From positions 1-64,000 of the forward strand of contig NZ_NESL01000008.1 of NCBI RefSeq assembly GCF_003063435.1: a stretch of DNA of 64,000 nucleotides, written 5' to 3'. The stretch comes from Limnohabitans sp. 2KL-1. Its GTDB lineage: Bacteria; Pseudomonadota; Gammaproteobacteria; Burkholderiales; Burkholderiaceae_C. Of this stretch, positions 7,602 to 19,188 are shown piece by piece. Made by a program: the position numbers and the translations under genes. Each line of letters starts with the position of its first letter. Position 1 is the first letter of the stretch. The notes beneath the pieces are model-generated. The model was not told the DNA's origin. It saw only the letters and a list, made by a program, of their open reading frames with translations, and searched no databases.

Positions 7602-7695
7602 CGTTGAGGGTTGAGCGCTGAGCGAGATGCTTTTAACCCCCAACGCTCAACCAAGCCTCCACGCCAAACGCTGAACGCCCAACGCTAAACGCCAA
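7602..7695. repeat. Degenerate AACGC-type repeat, partly inverted, after pnp
   Basis: The gap between pnp and the next gene is built from short degenerate units. The first half reads GCGTTGAGGGTTGAGCGCTG. The second half carries the opposite sense: CCAACGCTCAAC, CCAAACGCTGAACG, CCCAACGCTAAACG, CCAAAC. The arms can pair to form an extended imperfect hairpin that may terminate or protect pnp mRNA. No gene is present. Confidence 0.45.
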
Positions 7696-7702
7696 ACCTC
7701 TA

Positions 7703-8713
7703 ATGAACGTCATTGAAATCCAAAGCTACGGTGCCCCCGAGGTGCTGGTGCCCGCAACCCGTTCCGACCCTGTGGCCGGGGCAGGGGAGTTGCTGATTCG
7801 CGTCTCGGCCAGCGGCATCAACCGCCCCGACGTGCTGCAACGCACGGGCAATTACCCCGTGCCACCGGGTGCTTCGGACATTCCGGGCCTCGAAGTGGCG
7901 GGTGTGATCGTGTCGGGTGATGCAGAGGCCATGGCTGCTGCAGGCCTGGCGGTGGGTGAGCGCGTGTGCGCTTTGGTGTCTGGAGGTGGTTACGCACAGC
8001 TGTGCGTCGCACCCGTGGCCCAATGTTTGCCGGTGCCCAAGGGTCTGACGGACATTGAAGCCGCTTCGCTGCCAGAGACGTTCTTCACCGTGTGGAGCAA
8101 TGTGTTTGATCGTGGTCGTTTGCAAGCGGGTGAGACCTTGTTGATTCAGGGCGGTACCAGTGGCATCGGCGTCACGGCCATCCAGATGGCCAAGGCGGCA
8201 GGTGCCACCGTGATCGCCACGGCCGGGTCGGACGACAAGTGCCAGGCTTGCCTGGCCTTGGGTGCAGACCACGCCATCAATTACAAAACCACCGATTTCG
8301 TGGCCGAGGCCAAGCGCCTGACGGGCGGCTTGGGGGTCAACGTGATTTTGGACATGGTCGCTGGCGACTATGTGGCGCGCGAAGTCGAGGCCTTGGCCGA
8401 AGACGGCCGCCTGGTCATCATCGCGGTGCAGGGCGGAGTCAAGAGCGAGTTCAATGCTGGCATGGTGTTGCGTCGTCGCTTGACGATCACCGGCTCCACG
8501 TTGCGTCCGCGCCCGGTGGCTTTCAAGGCGGCCATTGCCCAGTCTTTGCGCAAAACGGTGTGGCCCTGGATCGAGTCGGGCCGCATCAAGCCGGTCATCC
8601 ACAGCGTGTTTGGCGCGGTGGAGGCGGGCGGTGGCTTGCCATCGGGTGCGGCGCAAGCCCATGCCTTGATGGAGACCAACCAGCATGTGGGCAAATTGGT
8701 GGTGACCTGGTGA
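7703..8713 (+). CDS. NAD(P)H quinone oxidoreductase, zinc-free MDR (PIG3-like)
   Basis: The 336-residue product is a medium-chain dehydrogenase/reductase of the quinone-oxidoreductase branch (TIGR02824/PIG3 type). It has an N-terminal GroES-like domain ([20 protein letters not shown]), a Rossmann domain with [19 protein letters not shown] near residue 150 and the DHAINY and LDMVAGDYV segments typical of the family. The structural and catalytic zinc ligands of alcohol dehydrogenases are absent. It is expected to transfer hydride from NADPH to small quinones in the cytosol. Its stop overlaps the tpiA start (TGATG), so the two are co-translated. Confidence 0.88.
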   Translation: MNVIEIQSYGAPEVLVPATRSDPVAGAGELLIRVSASGINRPDVLQRTGNYPVPPGASDIPGLEVAGVIVSGDAEAMAAAGLAVGERVCALVSGGGYAQLCVAPVAQCLPVPKGLTDIEAASLPETFFTVWSNVFDRGRLQAGETLLIQGGTSGIGVTAIQMAKAAGATVIATAGSDDKCQACLALGADHAINYKTTDFVAEAKRLTGGLGVNVILDMVAGDYVAREVEALAEDGRLVIIAVQGGVKSEFNAGMVLRRRLTITGSTLRPRPVAFKAAIAQSLRKTVWPWIESGRIKPVIHSVFGAVEAGGGLPSGAAQAHALMETNQHVGKLVVTW

Positions 8714-9465
8714 TGGCGATGCGCGGCAAGTTGATGGTCGGCAACTGGAAGATGAATGGCAGCCTGGCTGCCAATGCGTCTTTGGTCACCGACCTTTTGG
8801 CGGGTATGGCAGATGTGAAGTGCCGCGCTGCGGTGTGTGTGCCTTCGGTTTATCTGGCGCAGATGCACAGCTTGCTGGCGGGCTCGTCCATTGATTTGGG
8901 CGCACAAGATGTGTCGGTCTACGCCTCGGGTGCCTATACAGGTGAGGTGTCAGCCGACATGTTGCGTGATTTTGCGGTGCGCTACTGCATCGTGGGTCAC
9001 TCGGAGCGTCGTCAATACCACGGCGAATCGGATGTGACCGTGGCCAGCAAAGCCCAGCGCGCATTGGCGGCGGGCATCACACCCATCGTGTGCGTGGGCG
9101 AGAGTCTGGCCGAGCGTGATGCGGGTCAAACTGAAGCGGTGGTCAAGCGTCAGTTGGCTGCGGTGATCCATGCCAACGGCCATTGCATCAGTGAAATCGT
9201 GGTGGCGTACGAACCGGTATGGGCCATTGGCTCCGGATTGACCGCCACCCCTGAACAAGCCCAACATGTGCACGCTGTTTTGCGTGCACAGTTGCAGGCG
9301 GCAACTGCGCACGCAGATCGGGTGTCTATCTTGTATGGCGGCAGCATGAATGCCGCCAACGCTGCCGAATTGCTGGCCCAGCCCGATGTGGACGGTGGGC
9401 TGATCGGTGGTGCTGCGCTGAAAGCGCCTGACTTTTTGTCCATGTTGAAGACCGCTTCGCGCTGA
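8713..9465 (+). CDS. tpiA: Triose-phosphate isomerase
   Basis: The 250-residue TIM barrel interconverts dihydroxyacetone phosphate and glyceraldehyde 3-phosphate. All active-site segments are present: GNWKMNG (Asn/Lys), the catalytic His in IVGHSERRQ, the catalytic Glu in [11 protein letters not shown], and the phosphate-gripping loops YGGSMNAAN and GGLIGGAAL. The start ATG overlaps the stop of the preceding quinone reductase. tpiA followed by secG, tRNA-Leu and nuo is a conserved order in many proteobacteria. Confidence 0.97.
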   Translation: MAMRGKLMVGNWKMNGSLAANASLVTDLLAGMADVKCRAAVCVPSVYLAQMHSLLAGSSIDLGAQDVSVYASGAYTGEVSADMLRDFAVRYCIVGHSERRQYHGESDVTVASKAQRALAAGITPIVCVGESLAERDAGQTEAVVKRQLAAVIHANGHCISEIVVAYEPVWAIGSGLTATPEQAQHVHAVLRAQLQAATAHADRVSILYGGSMNAANAAELLAQPDVDGGLIGGAALKAPDFLSMLKTASR

Positions 9466-9503
9466 GTCTTTGGCCCACTTTTTATTGATTTTTGGAGATA
9501 CAG

Positions 9504-9896
9504 ATGAGCATGGTGTTGACTTTGATTTTGGTGGTGCAGATGTTGTCGGCCCTGGCCATGATCGGTTTGATCCTCATTCAGCACGGCAAAGGGGCTGACA
9601 TGGGCGCAGCCTTTGGCAGTGGCGGTTCGGGCAGCCTGTTTGGCGCTACTGGTGGTGCCAACTTCTTGTCGCGCACCACGGCCGTTTTGGCTGCGGTATT
9701 CTTTGTGTGCACTTTGTTGCTGGCTTATTTCAGCAACGCACGTCCCGCGTCCTCAGGCAGTGTGCTTGAAGGAGCAGTCGTGACGATGCCTGTGGCACCT
9801 GTCGCACCTGCGGACACCAGCACTGCTGCCCAAATTCCGGGCAATGCACCTGCTGCAAAGACCGACAACACCGTGCCACCGGTGCCCGGCAAGTAA
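9504..9896 (+). CDS. secG: Protein-export membrane protein SecG
   Basis: This is the small SecYEG translocon subunit. The 130-residue product has two membrane segments (about 2-24 and 54-76) with the family loop IQHGKGADMGAAFGSGGSGS between them. The Pro/Ala-rich C-terminal extension (PVAPVAPADTSTAAQ) is variable in betaproteobacteria. The start at 9504 follows GGAGA; an in-frame upstream codon at 9492 has no ribosome site. tRNA-Leu lies 143 bp downstream. Confidence 0.95.
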   Translation: MSMVLTLILVVQMLSALAMIGLILIQHGKGADMGAAFGSGGSGSLFGATGGANFLSRTTAVLAAVFFVCTLLLAYFSNARPASSGSVLEGAVVTMPVAPVAPADTSTAAQIPGNAPAAKTDNTVPPVPGK

Positions 9897-10039
9897 GCTT
9901 CATACAAGCTTTGCTGCTCTGCACAAATTTCCATCTTTTCGAAAGGAAATGGACGGGTTTTCAGCGTAAAATACGGGATTGTCCGGAGAGCTAAATGCAT
10001 CACATGATGCGCCTCATGCAAACTGGACAAATGCATCCA

Positions 10040-10124
10040 GCCGTCGTGGTGAAATTGGTAGACACGCTATCTTGAGGGGGTAGTGGCGAAAGCTGTGCGA
10101 GTTCGAGTCTCGCCGACGGCACCA
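10040..10124 (+). tRNA. tRNA-Leu (anticodon GAG)
   Basis: An 85-nt type II tRNA. The acceptor stem GCCGTCG pairs with CGACGGC, discriminator A and an encoded CCA end at 10122-10124. The anticodon stem CTATC/GGTAG encloses the loop TTGAGGG, giving anticodon GAG (reads CUC and CUU). The T arm has GTTCGAGTC and there is a long variable arm. Its location between secG and nuoA is the conserved one in many beta- and gammaproteobacteria. Confidence 0.96.
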
Positions 10125-10189
10125 GACAAACAGAGTGGCTCAAGCGCAAAGCTTGGGTCACTCACTCGGTAACAACCGGCAGTCTCAAG

Positions 10190-10549
10190 ATGAACCTCGA
10201 CCAATACCTCCCCATTCTCTTGTTCATTTTGGTCGGCATTGCTGTCGGCATCATTCCCCAGGTTTTGGGCTACATCCTTGGCCCCAACAGACCTGATGCG
10301 GAAAAAAATTCCCCCTATGAGTGCGGTTTTGAAGCCTTCGAAGACGCGCGTATGAAGTTCGATGTGCGCTACTACTTGGTGGCCATCTTGTTCATCTTGT
10401 TCGATCTGGAAATCGCGTTCCTGTTTCCCTGGGCTGTGGCGCTCAAGGAAGTCGGTGTGGCGGGCTTTGTGGCCGTGGTGATTTTCCTGGCCATTCTGGT
10501 CGTAGGCTTTGTCTACGAGTGGAAAAAAGGCGCCCTGGATTGGGAATGA
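10190..10549 (+). CDS. nuoA: NADH-quinone oxidoreductase subunit A
   Basis: Membrane subunit of respiratory complex I, 119 residues with three predicted helices. The conserved loop [20 protein letters not shown] between helices 1 and 2 includes the quinone-site Cys region. It is the first gene of a complete nuoA-N operon and lies 65 bp after tRNA-Leu. The start is the first Met of the family-typical N-terminus. Confidence 0.97.
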   Translation: MNLDQYLPILLFILVGIAVGIIPQVLGYILGPNRPDAEKNSPYECGFEAFEDARMKFDVRYYLVAILFILFDLEIAFLFPWAVALKEVGVAGFVAVVIFLAILVVGFVYEWKKGALDWE

Positions 10550-10593
10550 TCGTTTGCACTGACAACAGCATTCAGCCTGCTTGAGGATAAAAA

Positions 10594-11073
10594 ATGATTG
10601 AAGGCGTGATGAAGGAAGGCTTCATCACCACGAGTTACGACTCGGTGGTGAATTGGGCCAAAACCGGCTCGCTCTGGCCCATGACCTTTGGTCTGGCTTG
10701 CTGCGCGGTCGAGATGATGCATTCGGCGACAGCACGTTATGACCTGGCCCGCTTTGGTGCCGAGGTGTTCCGTGCCAGTCCCCGTCAGGCCGACCTGATG
10801 ATCGTGGCAGGCACCCTGTGCAACAAGATGGCGCCGGCTTTGCGCAAGGTGTATGACCAGATGTCCGAGCCGCGCTGGGTGATTTCCATGGGTTCGTGCG
10901 CCAATGGCGGTGGTTATTACCACTACAGCTATTCGGTGGTGCGCGGTTGTGATCGCATCGTGCCTGTGGATGTGTATGTGCCGGGTTGCCCGCCGACAGC
11001 CGAAGCGCTGATTTACGGCATCATCCAGCTGCAGCAAAAAATCCGCCGCACCCACACCATTGCGCGCGCTTGA
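10594..11073 (+). CDS. nuoB: NADH-quinone oxidoreductase subunit B
   Basis: Peripheral-arm subunit that carries the terminal iron-sulfur cluster N2. In 159 residues the cluster ligands are visible: the tandem Cys pair in [12 protein letters not shown], Cys in [13 protein letters not shown] and Cys in [20 protein letters not shown] lies ahead of the ATG. It follows nuoA by 44 bp and precedes nuoC. Confidence 0.97.
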   Translation: MIEGVMKEGFITTSYDSVVNWAKTGSLWPMTFGLACCAVEMMHSATARYDLARFGAEVFRASPRQADLMIVAGTLCNKMAPALRKVYDQMSEPRWVISMGSCANGGGYYHYSYSVVRGCDRIVPVDVYVPGCPPTAEALIYGIIQLQQKIRRTHTIARA

Positions 11074-11086
11074 GGGGACGAAGACG

Positions 11087-11695
11087 ATGACAAATTTCGC
11101 CATTCGACCCGAAGACCTGCAAGACGCCTTGACGGCTGCCTTGGGGGATCGTGTGAGTTCCATCACCATCGCCTTGGGTGAGGTGACCGTGCATGTCGCT
11201 GCAACACAATATCAAAGCGTCATGCAAACACTGCGCGATGCCGCAGGCTGCCAATTTGAACAACTGATCGACCTGGCTGGCGTGGATTATTCCGCATACC
11301 GCGAAGTGGGCACAGACGGCCCCCGTTTTGGTGTCACCGTGCATTTGCTGTCGGTGAGCCTGAATCAGCGCGTGCGCGTCAAAGTGCTGTGCCCTGACGA
11401 TGATCTGCCCTTGGTGGACTCGGTCAACGACCTTTGGAACTCAGCCAACTGGTACGAGCGCGAAGCGTTTGATTTGTATGGCATCGTGTTCGAAGGCCAC
11501 AACGACCTGCGCCGCATCTTGACCGACTACGGTTTCATTGGCCACCCTTTCCGCAAAGACTTCCCGTTGTCGGGCCATGTCGAAATGCGTTACGACGCAG
11601 AACGTCGCCGTGTGGTGTATGAGCCCGTGAGCATTGAGCCGCGTGAAATCACGCCGCGCATCATCCGTGAAGAAAACTACGGAGGCCTGAACTGA
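11087..11695 (+). CDS. nuoC: NADH-quinone oxidoreductase subunit C
   Basis: The 202-residue 30-kDa-type subunit of the complex I hydrophilic arm; here C and D are separate genes, not fused as in E. coli. The signature [20 protein letters not shown] and the [16 protein letters not shown] end are present. The start at 11087 is preferred to an in-frame Met at 11060 because the latter overlaps the end of nuoB, while GAGGGGACG lies at the correct distance before 11087. Confidence 0.95.
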   Translation: MTNFAIRPEDLQDALTAALGDRVSSITIALGEVTVHVAATQYQSVMQTLRDAAGCQFEQLIDLAGVDYSAYREVGTDGPRFGVTVHLLSVSLNQRVRVKVLCPDDDLPLVDSVNDLWNSANWYEREAFDLYGIVFEGHNDLRRILTDYGFIGHPFRKDFPLSGHVEMRYDAERRRVVYEPVSIEPREITPRIIREENYGGLN

Positions 11696-11696
11696 T

Positions 11697-12950
11697 ATGG
11701 CCGAAATCAAGAATTACACCCTGAACTTTGGTCCTCAGCACCCTGCTGCGCATGGTGTGTTGCGTCTCGTGTTGGAATTGGACGGCGAGGTCGTGCAACG
11801 CGCCGACCCGCACATCGGCTTGCTGCACCGCGCCACTGAAAAGCTGGCCGAGCACAAAACCTACATCCAGTCGCTGCCCTACATGGACCGCTTGGATTAC
11901 GTCTCGATGATGTGCAACGAGCACGCCTACTGCCTCGCGATCGAGAAGATGCTGGGCTTGGAAGTGCCGATGCGCGCCCAGTACATCCGCGTGATGTTCT
12001 CGGAAATCACCCGCGTGCTCAACCACCTCATGTGGCTCGGCTCGCACGGCAACGATTGCGGCAGTTCTACCATCCTGATCTACACCTTCCGCGAACGTGA
12101 AGACCTGTTTGACATGTACGAGGCCGTGTCCGGCGCGCGCATGCACGCCGCGTATTTTCGTCCCGGTGGTGTTTACCGCGACCTGCCTGACAGCATGCCG
12201 CAGTACAAGGTCAGCAAGATCAAGAATGCCAAGGCCATCGAGCAGCTCAACAAGAACCGCAATGGCTCCTTGCTTGACTTCATCGACGACTTCACGCAGC
12301 GCTTTCCCAAGTGTGTGGACGAGTACGAAACCCTGCTGACCGATAACCGCATCTGGAAGCAGCGCACCGTCGGCATTGGCGTCGTGCCACCTGAGCGCGC
12401 TCTCAATTTGGGCATGACCGGCCCCATGCTGCGCGGCTCCGGCATCGCTTGGGATTTGCGCAAGAAGCAGCCTTACGACGCGTACGACCAAGTCGAGTTT
12501 GACGTGCCCGTGGGCAAGACCGGTGACAGCTACGACCGCTATTTGGTCCGCATGGCCGAGATGCGCGAGTCGAACCGCATCATCCAGCAGTGCGTTGCGT
12601 GGTTGCGTGCCAACCCAGGTCCGGTCATCACCGACAACCACAAGGTGGCACCGCCCTCGCGCGAAGGCATGAAATCCAACATGGAAGACTTGATCCACCA
12701 TTTCAAGCTCTTCACCGAAGGTTTTCATGTGCCCGAAGGCGAAGCCTACGCCGCTGTCGAACATCCCAAGGGTGAGTTCGGCATCTACATGGTCAGTGAC
12801 GGTGCCAACAAGCCTTACCGCCTCAAAATTCGCGCCCCGGGCTTCGCCCATCTGGCCACCCTCGATGAAATGGCCCGTGGCCACATGCTGGCCGATGCGG
12901 TCGCGATCATCGGGACCATGGACATTGTTTTTGGAGAGATTGACCGATGA
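11697..12950 (+). CDS. nuoD: NADH-quinone oxidoreductase subunit D
   Basis: The 417-residue 49-kDa subunit lines the quinone pocket together with NuoB. It has the N-terminal [14 protein letters not shown] motif containing the quinone-site His, LLHRATEKL, and the C-terminal DIVFGEIDR ending typical of bacterial NuoD. The hydrogenase-type Ni ligands are absent, as expected for complex I. It begins one base after nuoC, and its stop overlaps the nuoE start. Confidence 0.97.
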   Translation: MAEIKNYTLNFGPQHPAAHGVLRLVLELDGEVVQRADPHIGLLHRATEKLAEHKTYIQSLPYMDRLDYVSMMCNEHAYCLAIEKMLGLEVPMRAQYIRVMFSEITRVLNHLMWLGSHGNDCGSSTILIYTFREREDLFDMYEAVSGARMHAAYFRPGGVYRDLPDSMPQYKVSKIKNAKAIEQLNKNRNGSLLDFIDDFTQRFPKCVDEYETLLTDNRIWKQRTVGIGVVPPERALNLGMTGPMLRGSGIAWDLRKKQPYDAYDQVEFDVPVGKTGDSYDRYLVRMAEMRESNRIIQQCVAWLRANPGPVITDNHKVAPPSREGMKSNMEDLIHHFKLFTEGFHVPEGEAYAAVEHPKGEFGIYMVSDGANKPYRLKIRAPGFAHLATLDEMARGHMLADAVAIIGTMDIVFGEIDR

Positions 12951-13435
12951 TCTCTGAGTCAACCAAAGCACGCTTTGCGCGTGAAGTTGCCAAGTTTCCT
13001 GCAGACCAAAAGCAGTCGGCCGTCATGGCTTGCCTGTCGATCGTGCAGCAGGAACTCGGCTGGGTCAGCCCCGACAGTGAGCAAGTCGTGGCCGAGGTGT
13101 TGGGCATGCCTGTGATGGCCGTGCACGAAGTCACCACCTTCTACAACATGTACAACCAAAAGCCGGTGGGCAAGTTCAAGCTGAACGTCTGCACCAACCT
13201 GCCTTGCCAGTTGCGTGGCGGTGCCCAAGCCTTGGCGCATCTGGAGCACAAATTGGGTGTGCATGCGGGCGAGACCACAGCCGACGGCATGTTCACTTTG
13301 CAGCCCAGCGAATGCCAAGGTGCTTGCGCCGATGCGCCGGTGCTGCTGGTGAACGATCGCCACATGTGCAGCTTCATGAGCCATGAAAAGCTCGACCAGC
13401 TCGTCGACAGCCTGAAGAAAGCCGAGGCCGCCTGA
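12947..13435 (+). CDS. nuoE: NADH-quinone oxidoreductase subunit E
   Basis: The 24-kDa-type subunit, 162 residues, with a thioredoxin-like fold holding the [2Fe-2S] cluster N1a. Ligands are seen as [11 protein letters not shown] and, about 40 residues on, CQGACADAP. The start ATG overlaps the nuoD stop by 4 nt and the stop shares a base with the nuoF ATG, so translation of D, E and F is coupled. Confidence 0.97.
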   Translation: MISESTKARFAREVAKFPADQKQSAVMACLSIVQQELGWVSPDSEQVVAEVLGMPVMAVHEVTTFYNMYNQKPVGKFKLNVCTNLPCQLRGGAQALAHLEHKLGVHAGETTADGMFTLQPSECQGACADAPVLLVNDRHMCSFMSHEKLDQLVDSLKKAEAA

Positions 13436-14811
13436 TGAAAGTCGAACAAATCCTGAGCCAATTCCAGGCCACTGGCGTGGAAACCTGCTTCCATGACCGC
13501 CACATCAATCCGCAAATCTATGCGGGTCTGAATGGCCAAAATTGGGGCATCAAAGACTACGAAGCACGCGGTGGCTATGCCGCATTGCGCAAAATTCTGG
13601 GCAAAGACGGCAGCGAAGGTCTGACCCAAGACCAGGTGATCGCCACCGTCAAAGAGTCCGGTCTGCGCGGACGTGGCGGTGCGGGCTTCCCCACCGGCCT
13701 CAAGTGGAGCTTCATGCCCCGCCAGTTCCCCGGTCAAAAGTATTTGGTCTGCAACTCGGACGAAGGCGAGCCGGGTACATGCAAAGACCGCGACATCATG
13801 GAGTACAACCCCCACACAGTGATCGAAGGCATGATCATTGCCGCTTATGCCATGGGCATCAGCGTGGGTTACAACTACATCCACGGCGAAATCTTCCACA
13901 CCTACGAGCGCTTTGAAGCGGCTCTGGAAGAAGCCCGTGCCGCTGGCTACCTGGGCAACAACATCATGGGTTCGACGTTCAGCTTCCAGCTGCACGCCTC
14001 GCACGGATTTGGCGCTTACATTTGCGGCGAAGAAACCGCCTTGCTCGAATCGCTGGAAGGCAAAAAAGGCCAGCCACGCTTCAAGCCACCGTTTCCAGCC
14101 AGCTTTGGTCTGTACGGCAAGCCCACCACCATCAACAACACCGAGACCTTCGCGGCGGTGCCCTGGATCATCCGCAACGGTGGCCAGGCGTATCTGGAAT
14201 GCGGCAAGCCCAACAACGGCGGCACCAAGATCTTTTCGGTCAGCGGCGACGTGGAGCGCCCCGGCAACTACGAAGTGCCCATGGGCACACCGTTTGCCAA
14301 GTTGCTCGAACTCGCCGGTGGCGTGCGCGGTGGCCGCAAACTCAAAGCGGTGATCCCCGGCGGTTCGTCTTCTCCGGTTGTTCCTGCCGATTTGATGATG
14401 ACGCTCACCATGGACTACGACAGCATCGCCAAAGAAGGCGGCTCGATGTTGGGTTCGGGTGCCGTGATCGTCATGGACGAAACCCGTTGCATGGTCAAGG
14501 CCTTGGCGCGTTTGTCTTACTTCTACTCGCACGAGTCCTGCGGCCAGTGCACGCCTTGCCGTGAGGGCACGGGCTGGCTGTGGCGCATGGTCGACCGCAT
14601 TGAACACGGCCAGGGCCGTGCCAGCGACATCGACATGCTCGACAGCGTGGCTGGCAGCATCATGGGCCGCACGATTTGCGCCTTGGGCGACGCAGCGGCC
14701 ATGCCAGTGCGCGGCATGCTCAAGCATTTCCGTCACGAATTTGTACACCTCATTGAGCACAAGACCTCCATGGTCGGTGCCGATGCAACAACGGTGAAGA
14801 CCCATGGTTGA
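13435..14811 (+). CDS. nuoF: NADH-quinone oxidoreductase subunit F
   Basis: The 458-residue 51-kDa subunit binds NADH, FMN and the 4Fe-4S cluster N3. It contains [20 protein letters not shown] (Gly-rich NADH loop), [15 protein letters not shown] (FMN site), [17 protein letters not shown], and the cluster motif [15 protein letters not shown] near residue 365. It overlaps nuoE by one base and nuoG by 8 bases. Confidence 0.98.
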   Translation: MKVEQILSQFQATGVETCFHDRHINPQIYAGLNGQNWGIKDYEARGGYAALRKILGKDGSEGLTQDQVIATVKESGLRGRGGAGFPTGLKWSFMPRQFPGQKYLVCNSDEGEPGTCKDRDIMEYNPHTVIEGMIIAAYAMGISVGYNYIHGEIFHTYERFEAALEEARAAGYLGNNIMGSTFSFQLHASHGFGAYICGEETALLESLEGKKGQPRFKPPFPASFGLYGKPTTINNTETFAAVPWIIRNGGQAYLECGKPNNGGTKIFSVSGDVERPGNYEVPMGTPFAKLLELAGGVRGGRKLKAVIPGGSSSPVVPADLMMTLTMDYDSIAKEGGSMLGSGAVIVMDETRCMVKALARLSYFYSHESCGQCTPCREGTGWLWRMVDRIEHGQGRASDIDMLDSVAGSIMGRTICALGDAAAMPVRGMLKHFRHEFVHLIEHKTSMVGADATTVKTHG

Positions 14812-16912
14812 AATAGAACTCGACGGTCAGAAAGTGGAAGTTGTCGAAGGCAGCATGGTGATGCATGCCGCTGAAAAAGCCGGCACCTACATCCCGCATT
14901 TCTGCTACCACAAGAAACTCTCCATCGCGGCCAACTGCCGCATGTGCCTGGTGGAGGTCGAAAAGGCCCCCAAGCCCATGCCCGCCTGCGCCACGCCCGT
15001 GACGCAAGGCATGATCGTGCGCACCAAGAGCGACCGGGCCATCGCCGCCCAGAAGTCGGTCATGGAGTTTTTGCTGATCAACCACCCACTCGATTGCCCG
15101 ATTTGCGATCAAGGTGGCGAGTGCCAGTTGCAAGACTTGGCAGTGGGTTACGGCGGCACTAAATCTCGCTACGAAGAAGAAAAGCGCGTCGTGTTCCACA
15201 AGGAAGTCGGTCCGCTGATCTCCATGGAAGAGATGAGCCGCTGCATCCACTGCACACGTTGCGTGCGCTTTGGTCAAGAAGTCGCCGGAGCCATGGAGTT
15301 GGGCATGTCCCACCGCGGCGAGCATGCCGAGATCGAAACTTTCCTGGGCCAGACCATCGATTCCGAGTTGTCGGGCAACATGATCGACATCTGCCCCGTG
15401 GGTGCATTGACCAGCAAGCCGTTTCGCTACCACGCCCGGACTTGGGAGCTGTCGCGCCGCAAGTCGGTGGCCGCCCACGATTCGTCGGGTGCCAACCTGA
15501 TCGTGCAGGTCAAAAACAACCAGGTCATGCGTGTCGTTCCTTTGGAGAATGAAGACGTCAACGAATGCTGGATTGCCGACCGCGACCGCTTCTCTTACGA
15601 AGCCTTGAATGGCCCTGAGCGCTTGACCCAGCCCATGCTCAAGCAGGGCGGCGAGTGGAAAACCGTCGACTGGCAAACCGCCCTCGAATACGTGGCCAAT
15701 GGCCTGCGCAACATCCAGCGCGACCACGGTGCCAACAGCATCGGCGCACTGGTCAGCCCGCACAGCACTGTGGAAGAGCTGTACCTGGCAGGCGCCTTGG
15801 TGCGTGGCTTGGGTTCGGACAACATCGACCACCGCCTGCGCAACGCCGAGTTTGGCGCTGCAGAGGGTGTGCGTACCTTGGGCACATCGGTTGCATCGCT
15901 CTCCACATTGCAGCGCGTGCTGGTCGTGGGCTCCAACCTGCGCAAAGACCATCCGCTGTTTGCCCTGCGTGTGCGCCACGCCGTGCGCCATGGCGCTGCC
16001 GTGAACCTCATCACTGACAAAGCGGCTTTCAGCCATGCCGACGCCTGGGCCATGCCTGTGGCCAACGCCGTGCTGGCAGACGCTTTCGCTTGGGCGCAAA
16101 CCTTGGCCGACGTGGCCACCGCCATTGCGGCAGAGAAGGGCGTTGCAGCCCCTTGCGCAGGCACGGCCTCTGCACAAGCTCAGGCCATTGCCAAATCCTT
16201 GCTGAGCGGTGAGCGGAAGGCGGTGTTGTTAGGCAATGCCGCAGCGCACCACGCCAATGCCTCGACCCTGTTGGCCCTGGCCAACTGGATCGCCGAGCAA
16301 ACCGGTGCCAGCGTTGGTTACCTGACCGAAGCGGCCAACACCGTGGGTGCGCAGTGGGTCGGTGCACAGCCTCAGACCGGTGGCAAACACGCAGGTCAGA
16401 TGCTGGACGGTAGCCTCAAAGCCGCCATCTTGTTGAACACCGAACCCGAATTCGACACCGCTGCGGGTGCAGCTTCAGCGGCTGCGCTGGACAAGGCCGA
16501 GATGGTGGTCACGCTCAGCCCGTTCAAGGCCAATATGGCTTTCAGCGATGTGCTGCTGCCGATCGCGCCGTTCACCGAAACATCGGGCAGCTTTGTCAAC
16601 GCAGAGGGGCGTCTGCAAAGCTTCCACGCCGTGGTCAAGCCTTTGGCTGAAACCCGTCCTGCCTGGAAAGTGTTGCGCGTGCTGGCCAATTTGCTCGACA
16701 TACCGGGCGTAGCCTTTGAAACATCGCAAGAAGTTTTGGCCCGTGCCACCGCCCAAGCGATGAAGGCATCGAACGCGACAACGGCAGTCATCCATTTGTC
16801 GGGCACTTCGCCTGCGCCTGCTGTCGCTGCGATTTACCAGCTGGACAGCATCGTGCGCCGAGCACCGTCTTTGCAGTTGACCGCAGACGCACGCCAGGAG
16901 GTGGCCCCATGA
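14804..16912 (+). CDS. nuoG: NADH-quinone oxidoreductase subunit G
   Basis: The 702-residue 75-kDa subunit. The N-terminal 2Fe-2S ferredoxin domain has Cys in [20 protein letters not shown]; then come [14 protein letters not shown] and [14 protein letters not shown] for the 4Fe-4S clusters, followed by a molybdopterin-oxidoreductase-like region that no longer binds a cofactor. The C-terminal part is Ala-rich and less conserved, as usual. The ATG lies inside the end of nuoF and the stop overlaps nuoH. Confidence 0.97.
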   Translation: MVEIELDGQKVEVVEGSMVMHAAEKAGTYIPHFCYHKKLSIAANCRMCLVEVEKAPKPMPACATPVTQGMIVRTKSDRAIAAQKSVMEFLLINHPLDCPICDQGGECQLQDLAVGYGGTKSRYEEEKRVVFHKEVGPLISMEEMSRCIHCTRCVRFGQEVAGAMELGMSHRGEHAEIETFLGQTIDSELSGNMIDICPVGALTSKPFRYHARTWELSRRKSVAAHDSSGANLIVQVKNNQVMRVVPLENEDVNECWIADRDRFSYEALNGPERLTQPMLKQGGEWKTVDWQTALEYVANGLRNIQRDHGANSIGALVSPHSTVEELYLAGALVRGLGSDNIDHRLRNAEFGAAEGVRTLGTSVASLSTLQRVLVVGSNLRKDHPLFALRVRHAVRHGAAVNLITDKAAFSHADAWAMPVANAVLADAFAWAQTLADVATAIAAEKGVAAPCAGTASAQAQAIAKSLLSGERKAVLLGNAAAHHANASTLLALANWIAEQTGASVGYLTEAANTVGAQWVGAQPQTGGKHAGQMLDGSLKAAILLNTEPEFDTAAGAASAAALDKAEMVVTLSPFKANMAFSDVLLPIAPFTETSGSFVNAEGRLQSFHAVVKPLAETRPAWKVLRVLANLLDIPGVAFETSQEVLARATAQAMKASNATTAVIHLSGTSPAPAVAAIYQLDSIVRRAPSLQLTADARQEVAP

Positions 16913-17991
16913 TTGACGCTCTGTACAACGGCGGCCTGAACTTGGTTGCCGCCACTTGGTGGGCCACTTTGGTTTGGCCGGTTTTGTGGATTTTGCTCAA
17001 GATCGTCGCCATCCTCGCGCCTTTGATGGGTGCGGTGGCTTACCTGACGCTCTGGGAGCGCAAGCTCCTGGGCTTCATGCAAGTGCGCCACGGACCCAAC
17101 CGCGTGGGGCCCTTCGGTTTGCTGCAACCTATTGCCGATGCGCTCAAGCTCCTGACCAAGGAATTGATCAACCCGTCCGCCGCCAGTCTGGGTTTGTTCC
17201 GCTTGGGGCCGATCATGGCCATCATGCCCGCCTTGGCGGCGTGGGTGGCGATTCCTTTCGGACCTGAAGTGGCTCTCACAAACATCAATGCCGGCTTGAT
17301 GCTGGTGATGGCCATCACCTCGATCGAGGTGTACGGTGTGATCATTGCGGGTTGGGCCTCCAACTCCAAATACGCCTTCCTGGGTGCGCTGCGCGCATCG
17401 GCCCAGATGGTGAGTTACGAAATCGCCATGGGCTTTTGTTTCCTGGTGGTCTTGATGGTGTCGGGCAGCATGAACCTGACCGAGATCGTTCTGTCGCAAG
17501 GCAAGGGTCAGATGGCCCACATGGGTCTGGGTTTCCTGTCGTGGAATTGGCTGCCGCTGCTGCCCATCTTCGTCGTCTACCTGATCTCCGGCGTGGCCGA
17601 GACCAACCGTCACCCGTTTGACGTGGTCGAAGGCGAAGCCGAAATCGTGGCCGGTCACATGGTCGAGTACTCGGGCATGGGCTTTGCGATCTTCTTCTTG
17701 GCCGAGTACGCCAGCATGTGGCTCGTGTCCATCCTGGCCGTGATCATGTTTCTGGGTGGTTGGTTGTCGCCCATCGACAGTGCCTTGTTCAACATGATTC
17801 CGGGCTGGATCTGGTTGGGCCTGAAAACTTTCCTGGTGGTGTCCATGTTCATCTGGATCCGTGCCACTTTCCCGCGCTTCCGTTATGACCAGATCATGCG
17901 TCTGGGCTGGAAGATTTTCATTCCGGTCACCCTGGTGTGGCTGCTGGTGGTGGGCGCTTGGTTGTTCTCACCCTGGAACATCTGGAAATAA
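16909..17991 (+). CDS. nuoH: NADH-quinone oxidoreductase subunit H
   Basis: The 360-residue membrane subunit at the junction of the two arms, with about eight helices. Hallmarks: [19 protein letters not shown] in the first loop, [20 protein letters not shown], and [19 protein letters not shown], the acidic quinone-channel loop. The start overlaps the nuoG stop by four bases (ATGA). The lack of a gap indicates transcription as part of the nuo operon. Confidence 0.98.
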   Translation: MIDALYNGGLNLVAATWWATLVWPVLWILLKIVAILAPLMGAVAYLTLWERKLLGFMQVRHGPNRVGPFGLLQPIADALKLLTKELINPSAASLGLFRLGPIMAIMPALAAWVAIPFGPEVALTNINAGLMLVMAITSIEVYGVIIAGWASNSKYAFLGALRASAQMVSYEIAMGFCFLVVLMVSGSMNLTEIVLSQGKGQMAHMGLGFLSWNWLPLLPIFVVYLISGVAETNRHPFDVVEGEAEIVAGHMVEYSGMGFAIFFLAEYASMWLVSILAVIMFLGGWLSPIDSALFNMIPGWIWLGLKTFLVVSMFIWIRATFPRFRYDQIMRLGWKIFIPVTLVWLLVVGAWLFSPWNIWK

Positions 17992-18004
17992 GCGGTTCAC
18001 GACC

Positions 18005-18514
18005 ATGACAACAATGACTGCTTCCTCCTTCTCGATCAAGGACTTCTTCAAGAGCTTCATGCTCGTGGAGTTGCTCAAGGGCATGGCCCTGACCGGACGC
18101 TACGCTTTCGCCCGCAAGGTGACGGTGCAGTTCCCGGAAGAAAAAACACCGCTGTCGCCGCGTTTTCGTGGCCTGCATGCACTGCGCCGTTACGACAACG
18201 GTGAAGAGCGCTGCATCGCCTGCAAACTGTGCGAAGCCGTTTGTCCTGCGATGGCCATCACCATTGAAGCTGGCCAACGCGAAGACGGCTCGCGCCGTAC
18301 CACACGCTACGACATCGATCTGACCAAGTGCATCTTCTGTGGTTTCTGCGAAGAAAGCTGCCCGGTGGACTCGATCGTTGAAACGCACATTTTTGAATAC
18401 CACGGCGAAAAACGCGGTGACCTGTACTTCACCAAGGACATGTTGCTGGCCGTGGGCGACCGTTACGAAAAAGAGATCGCAGCCGCCAAAGCCGCCGATG
18501 CTCCTTACCGTTGA
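18005..18514 (+). CDS. nuoI: NADH-quinone oxidoreductase subunit I
   Basis: The 169-residue ferredoxin-like subunit carries the two 4Fe-4S clusters N6a and N6b. Both cluster motifs are intact: [16 protein letters not shown] and [16 protein letters not shown]. Start 18005 (MTTMTASSF) is used; Met at 18014 in the same frame is an equally possible start. It lies 13 bp after nuoH. Confidence 0.96.
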   Translation: MTTMTASSFSIKDFFKSFMLVELLKGMALTGRYAFARKVTVQFPEEKTPLSPRFRGLHALRRYDNGEERCIACKLCEAVCPAMAITIEAGQREDGSRRTTRYDIDLTKCIFCGFCEESCPVDSIVETHIFEYHGEKRGDLYFTKDMLLAVGDRYEKEIAAAKAADAPYR

Positions 18515-18552
18515 ACGCCACCCAGTCCTGAACATTTAAAAAAGACAGACCT

Positions 18553-19188
18553 ATGGACGTCAAGACCGGTTTCTTCTACCTCTTCTCGGTGGTGCTGCTG
18601 TTTGCAGCCTTCCGGGTGGTGACTGCGCGCAACCCCGTGCACGCTGTGCTGTACCTCATGCTGGCTTTTTCGCAAGCCTCTGCGGTTTGGTTCCTGCTCA
18701 ACGCCGAGTTTCTGGCCATCGTGCTGGTGCTGGTGTATCTGGGGGCTGTGATGGTGCTCTTCCTGTTCGTGGTGATGATGCTGGACATCAACATCGACAC
18801 CATGCGCAAGGGTTTTTGGAAAAACTTCCCGCTGGCGGCGACTTTGGGTGCCATCGTGGCCCTTGAAATGGCTGCGGTGTTGTTGTCCGGTTTCCGCTTG
18901 TCCGAGGCGCCCGCCTTGGCTGCCGGTGCCATGCCGGTCGACAATGGCAAGGCCCTGGGCATCTTGCTGTACACCGAATACCTGATGCCGATCCAGATCG
19001 CTGCTTCTATTTTGTTGGTGGCCATGATCGCGGCCATCGCCCTGACCCTGCGTGAGCGCAAAGACAGCAAGGCGATTGACCCGTCCATTCAGGTCAAGGT
19101 GCGCGCAGCAGACCGCATGCAATTGGTCAAGATGGGTGTCACACAACCGGCGCCGGCACCTTTGGCTCCAGTGGAGGAAAGCAAATGA
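18553..19188 (+). CDS. nuoJ: NADH-quinone oxidoreductase subunit J
   Basis: Membrane subunit of complex I, 211 residues and five predicted helices, with the family stretch [20 protein letters not shown] and [20 protein letters not shown] in helix 3, the helix that carries the pi-bulge. The polar C-terminal tail of about 45 residues is longer than in E. coli NuoJ. The stop overlaps the nuoK start. Confidence 0.96.
   Translation: MDVKTGFFYLFSVVLLFAAFRVVTARNPVHAVLYLMLAFSQASAVWFLLNAEFLAIVLVLVYLGAVMVLFLFVVMMLDINIDTMRKGFWKNFPLAATLGAIVALEMAAVLLSGFRLSEAPALAAGAMPVDNGKALGILLYTEYLMPIQIAASILLVAMIAAIALTLRERKDSKAIDPSIQVKVRAADRMQLVKMGVTQPAPAPLAPVEESK

Noticed and set aside
5469..7643. Very long open frame (724 codons) on the minus strand across pnp
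   Set aside because: It is the antisense of a clearly coding high-GC gene. The product is Gly/Asp/His-rich with no family likeness and has no promoter or ribosome site. Similar mirror frames lie opposite nuoD, nuoF, nuoL, pyrG and parE.
9930..10039. Promoter of tRNA-Leu/nuo
   Set aside because: TAAAAT at 9967 could be a -10, but no -35 with acceptable spacing was visible, so no call was made.
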